Source of the DNA: JBFHIZ01 sp041596215
GTDB lineage: Bacteria > Bacillota > Clostridia > Lachnospirales > Lachnospiraceae
DNA: 23,157 nucleotides
Direction: 5' to 3'
Assembly (NCBI GenBank): GCA_041596215.1
Contig: JBFHIZ010000033.1
Span: 1-23,157, forward strand
The notes beneath the pieces were generated by a model. It did no database searches. It was not told where the DNA came from and saw only the letters and a program-made list of their open reading frames with translations. Every line of letters begins with the position of its first letter. Position 1 is the stretch's first letter. The translations under genes were made by a program, and so were the position numbers. Below are positions 1 through 7,357 of the stretch, in pieces.

Positions 1-1316
1 CGGGAGTAGAAACTGTAATGGAACAATTATCAGGAATGCAAATTGAAAATTTTTCTATTGGAGGGTCTAGTGCTGCCTTTCAGGAGGAAGCTCCAGAAAA
101 TTTCACACAAAAAGTCAATGCACTTCTGCTCCAAGAGGAGAGACCAAATCCGGATTATATATTTATTGAATTTGGCTTAAATGATTATTTTTCACAAGTG
201 GTGATAGAAAATGAAACAGATACATATGATATCAATACGTTTAAAGGAGCACTAAGAACCGGTATTGAAAGATTACGAGACAATTTTCCACAGGCAGAAA
301 TTGTTCTGATTGGGCCAACAACTATAATGTTACTTGATAGTGGTACAATAGATATTGCTGGAGAAGGAAACTTACGTGATTACGAGCATGCATTAGAGGA
401 CATTTCCGAAGAATATGAGATTTCATTGATTCATAATTATATGATTAAAGAATTACATAAAAGTAATATGGAACAATATTTACGAGCAGATCAAGTACAT
501 TTTAATGAAAAAGGTATGTATGTGTATGCAAAACGTATTCTTGCATATCTTTTTAGCGAAAACGAAAATGACAGTGCAAAATGGTATGAGGAATATTTTT
601 ATATTGCACATGCTTGTGGTGGAATTGATGATGCTGCTTATACAAATAGTATGGAAGCATTTATTTATAATTATAATTTAGGACATCGAGTGTTTGAAAT
701 TGATTTAGCATTGACTGCGGATGAAGAATTGGTTGCGATTCATAACTGGTCAAATCAAACAATAGAGGAAATATTCGGAGTACAAAGGGATTTTGAAAAA
801 GATAATATGCCATTAACGAAAAAAGAATTTATAGAGTTATCAGAATATCAGAAGTACACACCATTATTATATGAGGATGTATTAGATTTATTAGAAGAAT
901 ATTCAGATGCTTATATTGTATTAGATACAAAAGAGAGTGAAGAAGAAATCATTCAGAAACAATATAATATCATTGTTAAAAATGCAATGAAGAGAGATCA
1001 TATTATAGAAAGAATCATTCCACAGATATATAATGAAGAAATGTATGATGTAATCATGAATGAATATTCTTGGGATACTTTAATATATACAATGTATGGA
1101 TTGCTTGAATTTGAACCCGAGGAAGTGGTTTCATTTTGTGAAGAGGAAAACATTGATGTAGTAACTACTTTTCCAAGTAGGGCAGATAAAACATTTGTAG
1201 AAGAATTAAAAGAACGAGACATTAAGATTTATATGCATACATTTAACACAGAAGAAGAAGTAAATGAAGTGATACAATTAGGAGCCGATGGAATTTATAC
1301 TGATTTTTTGTATTAG
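1..1316 (+). CDS. SGNH hydrolase / GDPD-like two-domain protein (5' partial)
   Basis: The frame is open to the left edge, so the true start is outside the window. Numbering from the Met at base 18, residues 1-185 are the C-terminal part of an SGNH/GDSL esterase: GGSS near 15, GLND at 53-56 (block III) and DQVH at 158-161, the catalytic Asp-x-x-His. The block I Ser should lie upstream. Residues 195-432 form a TIM-barrel domain of the GDPD/PI-PLC superfamily, with His198, Glu227-x-Asp229 and His242 at the expected metal and catalytic places and a closing GADGIYTDF. The usual HRG is HACGG here and the usual EIK is DTK, as in uncharacterised subgroups, so the substrate is open. The esterase may remove acyl groups and the second domain may cut glycerophosphoryl or similar phosphodiesters; this is inference. 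No transmembrane segment is seen in the visible part. The gene ends 30 bases before the LTA-synthase-like gene, probably in one operon. Confidence 0.8.
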   Translation, partial: GVETVMEQLSGMQIENFSIGGSSAAFQEEAPENFTQKVNALLLQEERPNPDYIFIEFGLNDYFSQVVIENETDTYDINTFKGALRTGIERLRDNFPQAEIVLIGPTTIMLLDSGTIDIAGEGNLRDYEHALEDISEEYEISLIHNYMIKELHKSNMEQYLRADQVHFNEKGMYVYAKRILAYLFSENENDSAKWYEEYFYIAHACGGIDDAAYTNSMEAFIYNYNLGHRVFEIDLALTADEELVAIHNWSNQTIEEIFGVQRDFEKDNMPLTKKEFIELSEYQKYTPLLYEDVLDLLEEYSDAYIVLDTKESEEEIIQKQYNIIVKNAMKRDHIIERIIPQIYNEEMYDVIMNEYSWDTLIYTMYGLLEFEPEEVVSFCEEENIDVVTTFPSRADKTFVEELKERDIKIYMHTFNTEEEVNEVIQLGADGIYTDFLY

Positions 1317-1346
1317 TTTAAATAAAAGATAGATATGGGAGAAGAG

Positions 1347-3281
1347 ATGAAAATTTCAAGTTCAAAGAAAAGAGTGATAATTTCAACAATAGTATTGTTG
1401 TGTATGGTACAAATTTTTTGGATGTATCCCAATTTTGTAGAAAATAAGGGAAACCTGAAATTTATATTTATCATATTTTGTCTTAGTCTCGTATTTTCTT
1501 ATGTGAAATTTGAGTTTCAAGAAAGTGTAAAAGGATTGCTTTCAATAGGAACTTTGATAATTCTTCCATTTGTTCTATTTTCGAATTTACAAAAACCATT
1601 AGGAGCTATGAGTTTTTTAAACTCCGGTGCAATGATACGTAATGTGGGATTATTACTAATTATTGAGCTGGTATTATTTTTGTTGATTAATCGAACAAGA
1701 ATCGTAGGTATAATCATGACGATAGGCTTGCTTTTCTTATCGTTTTTAAATATGTTTATTTATTATTTTAGAGGGAGACCAATTGCTCCAACAGATATTC
1801 ATTCTTTAAAGACAGCAATGGGAGTGGCATCAAATTATTCCGTATGGTTGAATGATTTTGTTGTTAAAGATATTCTGTTTCTTTTTTTCTTTCTTATTCT
1901 CTTTTTACAATTTGATTTTCGTGTGCGAAAATGGATGCGAAGAGGAATTGTGACAGCAATTAGTTGCCTACTTATAATTATTTGCTTTTTAACGGTTTAT
2001 CAGATAGATAACTTAAAAGAAAAATCTTTTACCTTGCAGCAATTTGTTCCCATTGAAGGAGTAAAAACGAATGGATATATATTAGATTTCTATTTAAATA
2101 TGCAAGGACTTTCGGTATCGAAACCAGAGGGCTATTCCGAAGAGAAAATAGAAACCTTGCTTGAAGAACAAACGAAAGAATTAACAAAAAATGAAAATAT
2201 TCCCAATATTATCATTATTATGAATGAATCTTTTTGTGATATGAGTAGTCTGGGAGAAATTAGTTATTCGGAAGAGCCATTAGCGTTCTTTAATTCTCTG
2301 GAGGAAAATACAATTCGTGGGAATTTAATGTCTTCTGTGTTTGGCGGAAACACACCGAATTCTGAATTTGAATGCTTAACAGGTGGCACGTTAGCATTTT
2401 TCCCCAAAGATATCATTGTATATCAACAATATCTGTTTTCAAAAATCCCAAGTACCATATCTCAACTTTCTAAACTGGGTTATGAGACACTAGCAATTCA
2501 TCCTTATAATAAAATTTATTGGGATAGAAATCGTGTGTACCCAGATGTGTTTGGGTTTGATGAATTTATTTCCGAAGAGTCAATGGAAAACCCAATTCGA
2601 GTAAGGGAATATATTTCAGATCAAGAAGTTTTTGAAATACTTCTTGATCGAATGAAGAATGATGAAACTGGAGAAAGTCTTTTTAATTTTACAATCACGA
2701 TGCAAAATCATGGGGGATATTATTTTGGGATGAAAGATGTGACCGCTCCAGAGATTGATAATGCTTATGTAAATGAGTATTTGTCGTTAATGAAAATTAC
2801 AGATGAAGCATTTGAAGAATTTTTGAAAGAATTAGAGAACTTTGAAGAACCTACTGTGGTATGTATGTTTGGCGATCATCAACCTAGATTTGAAGACTCG
2901 GTATATGAAACGATATGGGAGAATAGCTCCTATTCAGAAGCGGAAAAAGAAATTAGAAAGCATATGGTACCATTTGTTATCTGGGCAAACTATGATATTG
3001 AGGAAAAGGAAATTCCATTAACAAGTATAAATTATTTAAGTCCTATGATTTTTGAGACGGCGGGAATTGAATTATCACCATACTACGAATATCTACTGGA
3101 ATTACAAAAAAAATATCCTTCCATTTCAGCTTTGGGTTGTATGGATTCTGAGGGAAATTTTTATTCTAGAGGAGATGAGATGGATCAATTATCTGAGATT
3201 CAAACATATCGTATGGTGCAATATAATTATTTTCATGATGAAAATAATCGAAATGAGAAGTTTTTTGGGTTAATAGAGTAG
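1347..3281 (+). CDS. LTA synthase-like phosphoglycerol transferase (sulfatase fold)
   Basis: Membrane enzyme of 644 residues. ATG 1347 is preferred over ATG 1335 because GGGAGAAGAG directly precedes it and nothing resembling a ribosome site precedes 1335. About five to six hydrophobic segments fill residues 8-220, followed by an extracellular alkaline-phosphatase/sulfatase domain from about 285. Family landmarks are visible: IIIIMNES with metal-ligand Glu294, GGNTPNSEFE with the likely nucleophile Thr336, HGGYYF and FGDHQP (Asp510, His511). LtaS-type enzymes move glycerol phosphate from phosphatidylglycerol to a polymer outside the membrane. Whether this one polymerises or only decorates a glycan cannot be read from sequence. 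The neighbouring GDPD-like domain acts on a related bond class, which fits a shared polymer. It is followed 19 bases later by an acyltransferase. Confidence 0.88.
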   Translation: MKISSSKKRVIISTIVLLCMVQIFWMYPNFVENKGNLKFIFIIFCLSLVFSYVKFEFQESVKGLLSIGTLIILPFVLFSNLQKPLGAMSFLNSGAMIRNVGLLLIIELVLFLLINRTRIVGIIMTIGLLFLSFLNMFIYYFRGRPIAPTDIHSLKTAMGVASNYSVWLNDFVVKDILFLFFFLILFLQFDFRVRKWMRRGIVTAISCLLIIICFLTVYQIDNLKEKSFTLQQFVPIEGVKTNGYILDFYLNMQGLSVSKPEGYSEEKIETLLEEQTKELTKNENIPNIIIIMNESFCDMSSLGEISYSEEPLAFFNSLEENTIRGNLMSSVFGGNTPNSEFECLTGGTLAFFPKDIIVYQQYLFSKIPSTISQLSKLGYETLAIHPYNKIYWDRNRVYPDVFGFDEFISEESMENPIRVREYISDQEVFEILLDRMKNDETGESLFNFTITMQNHGGYYFGMKDVTAPEIDNAYVNEYLSLMKITDEAFEEFLKELENFEEPTVVCMFGDHQPRFEDSVYETIWENSSYSEAEKEIRKHMVPFVIWANYDIEEKEIPLTSINYLSPMIFETAGIELSPYYEYLLELQKKYPSISALGCMDSEGNFYSRGDEMDQLSEIQTYRMVQYNYFHDENNRNEKFFGLIE

Positions 3282-3300
3282 TATTCGATAGGGGGGGATT

Positions 3301-4374
3301 ATGAAATTTACAAAAGAAGATACGTTAAAAGTAAAAGGAGTTGCCATTCTTATCATGTTGTTATATCACTTATTTGGCTTGCCCTATAATTTTATTAATT
3401 ATGACGTACAGTTTATATTTTTAAATACAGAACATGCAATTGAAATTGCACAAGTTGGTAATGTTTGTGTATCTATTTTTGCTTTTTTATCAGCATATGG
3501 AATCACTAAAAAAATCAATGGAATGAAATCGGTGAAAGAAATTTCTAAGAACTCTATTATGCAATATGGCAATCTATTAAAAACGTTTATACCGATTTTT
3601 ATCACCTCATTATTAATGTTTTCACATTGGATTTCTATACGCGGGACTTATGGAGAGGGAATTGGAAGATATATATACATGATTCTTGATTTTTTTGGTT
3701 TATCCAATTTGTTTGGAGGGGCTATATATAATCCAACCTGGTGGTATATGACGCTTGCGATATTGATTATATTTATCACACCATTATTTCTTGCAATGTA
3801 TGATAGGGTGGGCATTCTTCTAATGCCAATTATGGCATTGTTACCATTGTTTTTTGAGACAAATTTTATGATTGCACAATACAGTCTTATTGTCACATGT
3901 GGTATATGTTTTGCGAAAGAGAATTATTTGGAAAAGGTAAAGGAATTTCGATTTATAGAAAATAAATATATAAATAAGAGTGTAAAATTTGTAGTTTTAG
4001 TTGTTGGTATGTTTATGTTTTCTGTGTTAAAACAAAGCCTTACGGTTCCTATAAAAACCACATATTATGCAGAGCAAATATTAGCAATACTAGTTATTTG
4101 TTTTGTTTATGAATTTTTGACGGATATAAAAATAGTTTCCCTAATACTTAATTTCTTAGGGAAACATTCAGCTAATATATATTTTACACATACCTTTTTC
4201 ATTATATGGGTTACACCAATAAAAGATTTTATATTTCAATTAAAATATGCACCAATTATATTTTTTGTTACGCTTGGAATTTGTCTTATATATTCTTTCC
4301 TTTTAGAACAATTGAAAAAAGTAGTAAAGCGAGTTCAAACCCTTATTTACGGTAATAAGAAATTACTTTCTTAA
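3301..4374 (+). CDS. Acyltransferase family 3 membrane O-acyltransferase
   Basis: Integral membrane protein of 357 residues with about ten hydrophobic segments. The N-terminal KGVAILIMLLYHLF with His23 is the hallmark of acyltransferase-3 enzymes (OafA/WecH type), which transfer acetyl or other acyl groups onto extracytoplasmic sugars. A TWWYM segment near residue 145 and FLGKHSANIYF near 285 are shared with a second copy at 16764-17801, so the two are paralogues. A GGGGGGA ribosome site sits just before the ATG. It is the last gene of the 1-4374 run. Its last 32 bases overlap the convergent pseC, and its terminator-like hairpin lies inside pseC. The sugar target is unknown; O-acylation of the glycan made by this locus is the likely role. 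Confidence 0.85.
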   Translation: MKFTKEDTLKVKGVAILIMLLYHLFGLPYNFINYDVQFIFLNTEHAIEIAQVGNVCVSIFAFLSAYGITKKINGMKSVKEISKNSIMQYGNLLKTFIPIFITSLLMFSHWISIRGTYGEGIGRYIYMILDFFGLSNLFGGAIYNPTWWYMTLAILIIFITPLFLAMYDRVGILLMPIMALLPLFFETNFMIAQYSLIVTCGICFAKENYLEKVKEFRFIENKYINKSVKFVVLVVGMFMFSVLKQSLTVPIKTTYYAEQILAILVICFVYEFLTDIKIVSLILNFLGKHSANIYFTHTFFIIWVTPIKDFIFQLKYAPIIFFVTLGICLIYSFLLEQLKKVVKRVQTLIYGNKKLLS

Positions 4375-5536
4375 CGGCAAGTATGGTATCATTTTTTTCG
4401 CTATCGGTTAAAGAATAATAAAGAGGAATACTCATGATTCTTTCATAAAGGGCTTCTGCATTTGGGCAGAGGCCTTTTTTATATCCTAAACTTTCATAGT
4501 AAGAATGGTAATAAACAGGCATATAATGTACCTGTGGTTGAATGTTTTCAGCGGATAATGCATCAAAAAATTCTCTACGTGTACAGGTTAGCTTATCAAG
4601 ATCTAGTTGAATAACATATAGGTGCCTACAAGTGTCAGATTCAGGAATCTCTTTTTGAACAATAATTTCAGGTACTTTTGAAAAAGCTTCATTGTATGTT
4701 TTGACAATTGCCTGACGTTTTGCTTTAAAAACAGGTAGCTTATGTAATTGGCTAGTTAATAAGGCTGCTTGAAAATCGGTTAAACGATAATTATATCCTA
4801 AATCTATTTGTTCTTGGTACCATGGATCGTCAGTAGGATGTTTCATTTGTGATAAGTCCCTGGTAATACCGTGGTTTCGTAAACGATATAAATCTTTATA
4901 TAATTTTTCATTATTGGTTACAATGGCTCCACCCTCACCAGCAGTTGCTGTTTTGACTGGGTGAAAACTAAAACAAGTCATATCGGCAAGACTTCCTGTG
5001 TTTTTTCCATTATAGGAAGTACCGATTGCATGAGCAGCGTCTTCAATAAGAAGCAAATTGTGCTCATCACAAATATCTCTTATTTCCTTATGCTGAATGG
5101 ATTGCCCTGTAAAATCGACTGCAACAATTGCTTTTGTATTTTTGGTTATTTTCTCTTTAATGGAATCGGGAGAGATATTATAAGTTTCTGCATCAATATC
5201 AGCAAATACTGGAGTACCACCACAATATAAAGTGCAATTGGCACTAGCAGCAAAAGTGATAGAAGAGGTAATGACTTCATCTCCAGACGTGATTCCCGCT
5301 GCAAGTGCTGCAAGATGTAAAGCAGCCGTTCCGTTACATACAGCAACCGCATATTTCGCACCGGATACTTCGCATAATTTTTTTTCTAAGGCTTCAACTT
5401 TTGGTCCACAAGTGATTAAATCACCTCTAAGGACATCACAAACTGCTTGGATATCGTCTTCATCAATGCACTGTCTTCCATAATATATTTTATTTTCGCG
5501 GATAGGGGTACCGCCAAAGATTGCTAATTTTTCCAT
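4343..5536 (-). CDS. pseC: UDP-4-amino-4,6-dideoxy-AltNAc transaminase (PseC)
   Basis: PLP enzyme of the DegT/DnrJ/EryC1/StrS family, 397 residues. Residues 11-60 and the SITFAASANCTLYCGG segment match the PseC group. EDAAHA (Asp156, PLP ring N) and FHPVK (Lys185, Schiff base) are present, followed by GEGGAIVTN. PseC aminates the 4-keto sugar made by PseB, the second step to CMP-pseudaminic acid. ATG 5536 is chosen because GAAAGGGA lies 6-7 bases upstream; a TTG at 5551 would overlap that ribosome site. It is transcribed opposite to the other pse genes in the window, which lie about 15 kb away, and has its own promoter (5585-5613). Its 3' end overlaps the convergent acyltransferase by 32 bases. 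A different 4-keto-sugar substrate is possible, but pseF, pseI and pseG nearby support the call. Confidence 0.9.
   Translation of the reverse strand: MEKLAIFGGTPIRENKIYYGRQCIDEDDIQAVCDVLRGDLITCGPKVEALEKKLCEVSGAKYAVAVCNGTAALHLAALAAGITSGDEVITSSITFAASANCTLYCGGTPVFADIDAETYNISPDSIKEKITKNTKAIVAVDFTGQSIQHKEIRDICDEHNLLLIEDAAHAIGTSYNGKNTGSLADMTCFSFHPVKTATAGEGGAIVTNNEKLYKDLYRLRNHGITRDLSQMKHPTDDPWYQEQIDLGYNYRLTDFQAALLTSQLHKLPVFKAKRQAIVKTYNEAFSKVPEIIVQKEIPESDTCRHLYVIQLDLDKLTCTRREFFDALSAENIQPQVHYMPVYYHSYYESLGYKKGLCPNAEALYERIMSIPLYYSLTDSEKNDTILAVKKVISYYRK
4447..4480 (+). terminator. Intrinsic terminator of the 1-4374 operon, inside pseC
   Basis: GGCTTCTGC (4451-4459) pairs with GCAGAGGCC (4466-4474) with one G-U pair and a six-base loop. 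The stem extends outward through AAAG/TTTT, and T4475-4480 follows. It lies about 75 bases after the acyltransferase stop on the same strand and antisense within the pseC coding sequence, so these bases appear to do two jobs. Confidence 0.75.
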
Positions 5537-5584
5537 TTTTTTCCCTTTCAAACGAGATAAATTGTAAGTTTTATAATCGCATAA

Positions 5585-5613
5585 AGTATAGCATTTTTTC
5601 TCTATATATTCAA
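5585..5613 (-). promoter_or_regulatory. Promoter of pseC
   Basis: On the minus strand TTGAAT (5613-5608), a 17-base spacer and TATACT (5590-5585) match a sigma-A promoter, with TG at the extended -10 position (TGC before TATACT). Transcription should begin near 5578, leaving a leader of about 40 bases. Confidence 0.7.
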
Positions 5614-5750
5614 TATGACAATAGAGATAGCATGCGGAAACTTCAATAATAAGAAATCTTTTTTAAAAATATTTTCTGTATTTGATAAGGATGTGGTTAA
5701 ATTGTACAAAAAAAACAATTAATTTCCCGAAATGTTATATAAACATACGG

Positions 5751-5779
5751 TTGAATTAAGAAAAATCATGTCATATAAT
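5751..5779 (+). promoter_or_regulatory. Promoter upstream of the purine operon leader
   Basis: TTGAAT (5751-5756), a 17-base spacer and a perfect TATAAT (5774-5779) form a near-consensus sigma-A promoter. Start of transcription is expected near 5786, about 183 bases before the aminohydrolase ATG and only about 30 bases before a strong terminator. It either drives the operon through an attenuated leader or makes a short terminated RNA. Confidence 0.7.
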
Positions 5780-5797
5780 AAGCATTAATAAATCTAA

Positions 5798-5811
5798 TTA
5801 AGAATTCTTAA
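5798..5811. promoter_or_regulatory. 14-bp palindrome, possible operator
   Basis: TTAAGAATTCTTAA is a perfect palindrome at about +13 to +26 relative to the predicted start. That placement suits a repressor roadblock site, but no regulator gene is in the window and an AT-rich palindrome of this size can occur by chance. Confidence 0.35.
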
Positions 5812-5816
5812 ACGGC

Positions 5817-5851
5817 AAAGGCGCTGTTGCAAATGCAACAGCGCCTTTTTT
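5817..5851 (+). terminator. Strong intrinsic terminator in the purine operon leader
   Basis: AAAGGCGCTGTTGC (5817-5830) and GCAACAGCGCCTTT (5835-5848) form a perfect 14-bp stem with loop AAAT, and six T run from 5846 to 5851. No plus-strand gene ends upstream of it within the intergenic region, so it either attenuates the operon, ends a short RNA of about 65 bases, or is a relic of a lost gene. Confidence 0.85.
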
Positions 5852-5858
5852 AGTTTTT

Positions 5859-5926
5859 CTATTTTCCTATCACACCAAAATAGAGAGTATTTAGTTTTTT
5901 CTATTTTCCTATCACACCAAAATAGA
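5859..5926. repeat. Two tandem copies of a hairpin-forming repeat, 42-bp period
   Basis: Bases 5859-5884 and 5901-5926 are identical. Each copy has arms CTATTTT and AAAATAG around the 11-base core CCTATCACACC, so each can fold into a 7-bp stem. Similarity continues upstream through TTTAGTTTTT, with one extra T in the second copy. The repeats lie between the leader terminator and the ribosome site of the aminohydrolase gene, which suggests a regulatory RNA or DNA element, but the function is unknown. Confidence 0.85.
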
Positions 5927-5968
5927 TTTTTATAACAGTCAATAAAACTTGTTAAAGGAGATTTTGGT

Positions 5969-7315
5969 ATGGACTTATTAATCAAAAATGTAACAATTTA
6001 TACCGTGAATGAAACAGATGACATATTGCAAAACGCAAGTATTGCAGTTGAAAATGGTAAATTTAAAAAAATATACCGTGCAGAAGAGCGTATAAACGAA
6101 CCGTCCTTGAAAGTGATTGACGGAACTGGAAAAGTCGTGTTTCCAGGATTTGTTAATACGCATATTCATATTTTTCAGTCATTATTAAAAGGGCTTGGAG
6201 CAGATCATAGGTTAATTGAATGGTTAAACCTATCAGCGCTGCCTTATGGTGAAAAAATTGAAAGTGATTTACAGTATGAAGCAGCTAGGTTAGCTTCTAT
6301 GGAAGCCATTCAAAGCGGTTGCACAACGCTATGTGAGTTTTTTTATACAACGCAATCGGAAGAACTAGCACATGCAGTGATCAAAGGAATGCAAGAAATT
6401 GGGATTCGAAGTATTTTTATCCGAACATTTCAAGATACGGGCTTAGAATATGGGATGCCAAAATGCTTTATAGAAGATAGCTCACTAGCTATGAAAAAAG
6501 TAGAGGTACTTGTAAAACAGTATCAAGGGAAAACGGATTTGCTTCAAATTTGGACAGGTCCAGATGTCACATGGTCAACTACAAAAAAAGGATATCAAAC
6601 CATGCTTGCATATTGCAAAAGCGAAAACATCAATTATTCCATGCATATACAGGAAACAGAAGTAGATAATCAAATGACACAAAAACATTATGGGAAAGAT
6701 GCGGTTGCACTTTTAGATGAAATTGGGTTTTTGACGGAACAATTTTTGGCAGTGCATTGTGTGAATTTGACAGATGAAGAAATAAAGTTATTTCATAACT
6801 CGGGCGTAAGTATTTCTCATAATCCTATGGCCAATATGTATTTGGGTTCTGGATATGCACCAATTGTAAAATGTTTAGATCAAGGGGTAAGAGTTACCTT
6901 AGGAACTGATGGAGCATGTAGTAATAATACCACCAATATGTTGGAAACAATAAAAATGGCTACGGTAACACAAAAAGCAAATTACAAAGATGCTTCCATA
7001 ATAACAGCAAAACAAATATTACGTGCAGCAACAATTGAAGGTGCAAAAGCAATTAAACAAGATCATTTAATTGGCTCGATAGAAGAAAATAAAAAAGCAG
7101 ATTTCTTTATTTATAATCCATACGAGTTAACATCGTTTCCGATGCATGATCCACTTGCATCTTTAGTATATTCATCAACCATTAGAAATATTGAAACAAC
7201 AGTAGTTGATGGGAAAATTATTTGTCATAAAGGTATATTTTCTTCTGGAATAGACATGGAGCTATTTTATAAAAATATTGAAAGTGGTCTAAAAGAAGTA
7301 AAGAAGAAATTGTAA
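5969..7315 (+). CDS. Amidohydrolase, probable purine/aminohydrolase (TRZ/ATZ-type)
   Basis: Zinc- or iron-dependent amidohydrolase of 448 residues, a usual family length. Metal and catalytic residues are all present: PGFVNTHIH (His65, His67), MHIQE (His216, Glu219), AVHC (His253) and LGTDG (Asp314). The HIHIFQSLLKGL stretch and overall layout resemble the subgroup that holds S-adenosylhomocysteine/adenosine deaminases, 8-oxoguanine deaminase and triazine hydrolases. A deaminase acting on a purine base or nucleoside imported by the transporter encoded next is the best guess; the exact substrate is not settled by sequence. AAAGGAG precedes the ATG by 8 bases. It is the first gene of the purine operon, with the nucleoside-binding lipoprotein 42 bases downstream. 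Confidence 0.82.
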   Translation: MDLLIKNVTIYTVNETDDILQNASIAVENGKFKKIYRAEERINEPSLKVIDGTGKVVFPGFVNTHIHIFQSLLKGLGADHRLIEWLNLSALPYGEKIESDLQYEAARLASMEAIQSGCTTLCEFFYTTQSEELAHAVIKGMQEIGIRSIFIRTFQDTGLEYGMPKCFIEDSSLAMKKVEVLVKQYQGKTDLLQIWTGPDVTWSTTKKGYQTMLAYCKSENINYSMHIQETEVDNQMTQKHYGKDAVALLDEIGFLTEQFLAVHCVNLTDEEIKLFHNSGVSISHNPMANMYLGSGYAPIVKCLDQGVRVTLGTDGACSNNTTNMLETIKMATVTQKANYKDASIITAKQILRAATIEGAKAIKQDHLIGSIEENKKADFFIYNPYELTSFPMHDPLASLVYSSTIRNIETTVVDGKIICHKGIFSSGIDMELFYKNIESGLKEVKKKL

Positions 7316-7357
7316 AAAAACATGGAACAAGTAAACCGAAAGCTAGAGGAGAAAATT

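Larger units (their letters stand above)
5537..5968. other. 432-bp intergenic control region between pseC and the purine operon
   Basis: No protein gene is convincing here. It contains the pseC promoter on the minus strand. On the plus strand it has a promoter, a palindrome, an intrinsic terminator and a two-copy hairpin repeat, each listed separately. Bases 5614-5750 are AT-rich with only weak short inverted repeats (AATTGT/ACAATT, 5700-5720). I looked for the purine-riboswitch core and did not find it. The ribosome site for the next gene is AAAGGAG near 5954-5960. Confidence 0.8.

Noticed and set aside
1335..1346. ATG 1335 as start of the LTA-synthase-like gene
   Set aside because: No ribosome site before it, and these bases themselves supply the GGGAG site for ATG 1347.
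5640..5850. Purine riboswitch ahead of the purine operon
   Set aside because: The terminator and operon content invite it, but the conserved core (TCTACC-type joining segments and a three-way junction) is not present, and only about 30 bases separate the predicted start from the terminator, too few for an aptamer.
5859..5926. CRISPR array
   Set aside because: Only two copies with a 16-base gap, and no cas genes; spacers of normal length are absent.
5794..5985. Minus-strand reading frame of 63 codons across the repeats
   Set aside because: It is composed of the terminator and the two repeat copies read as protein, lacks a ribosome site and overlaps the start of the aminohydrolase gene.
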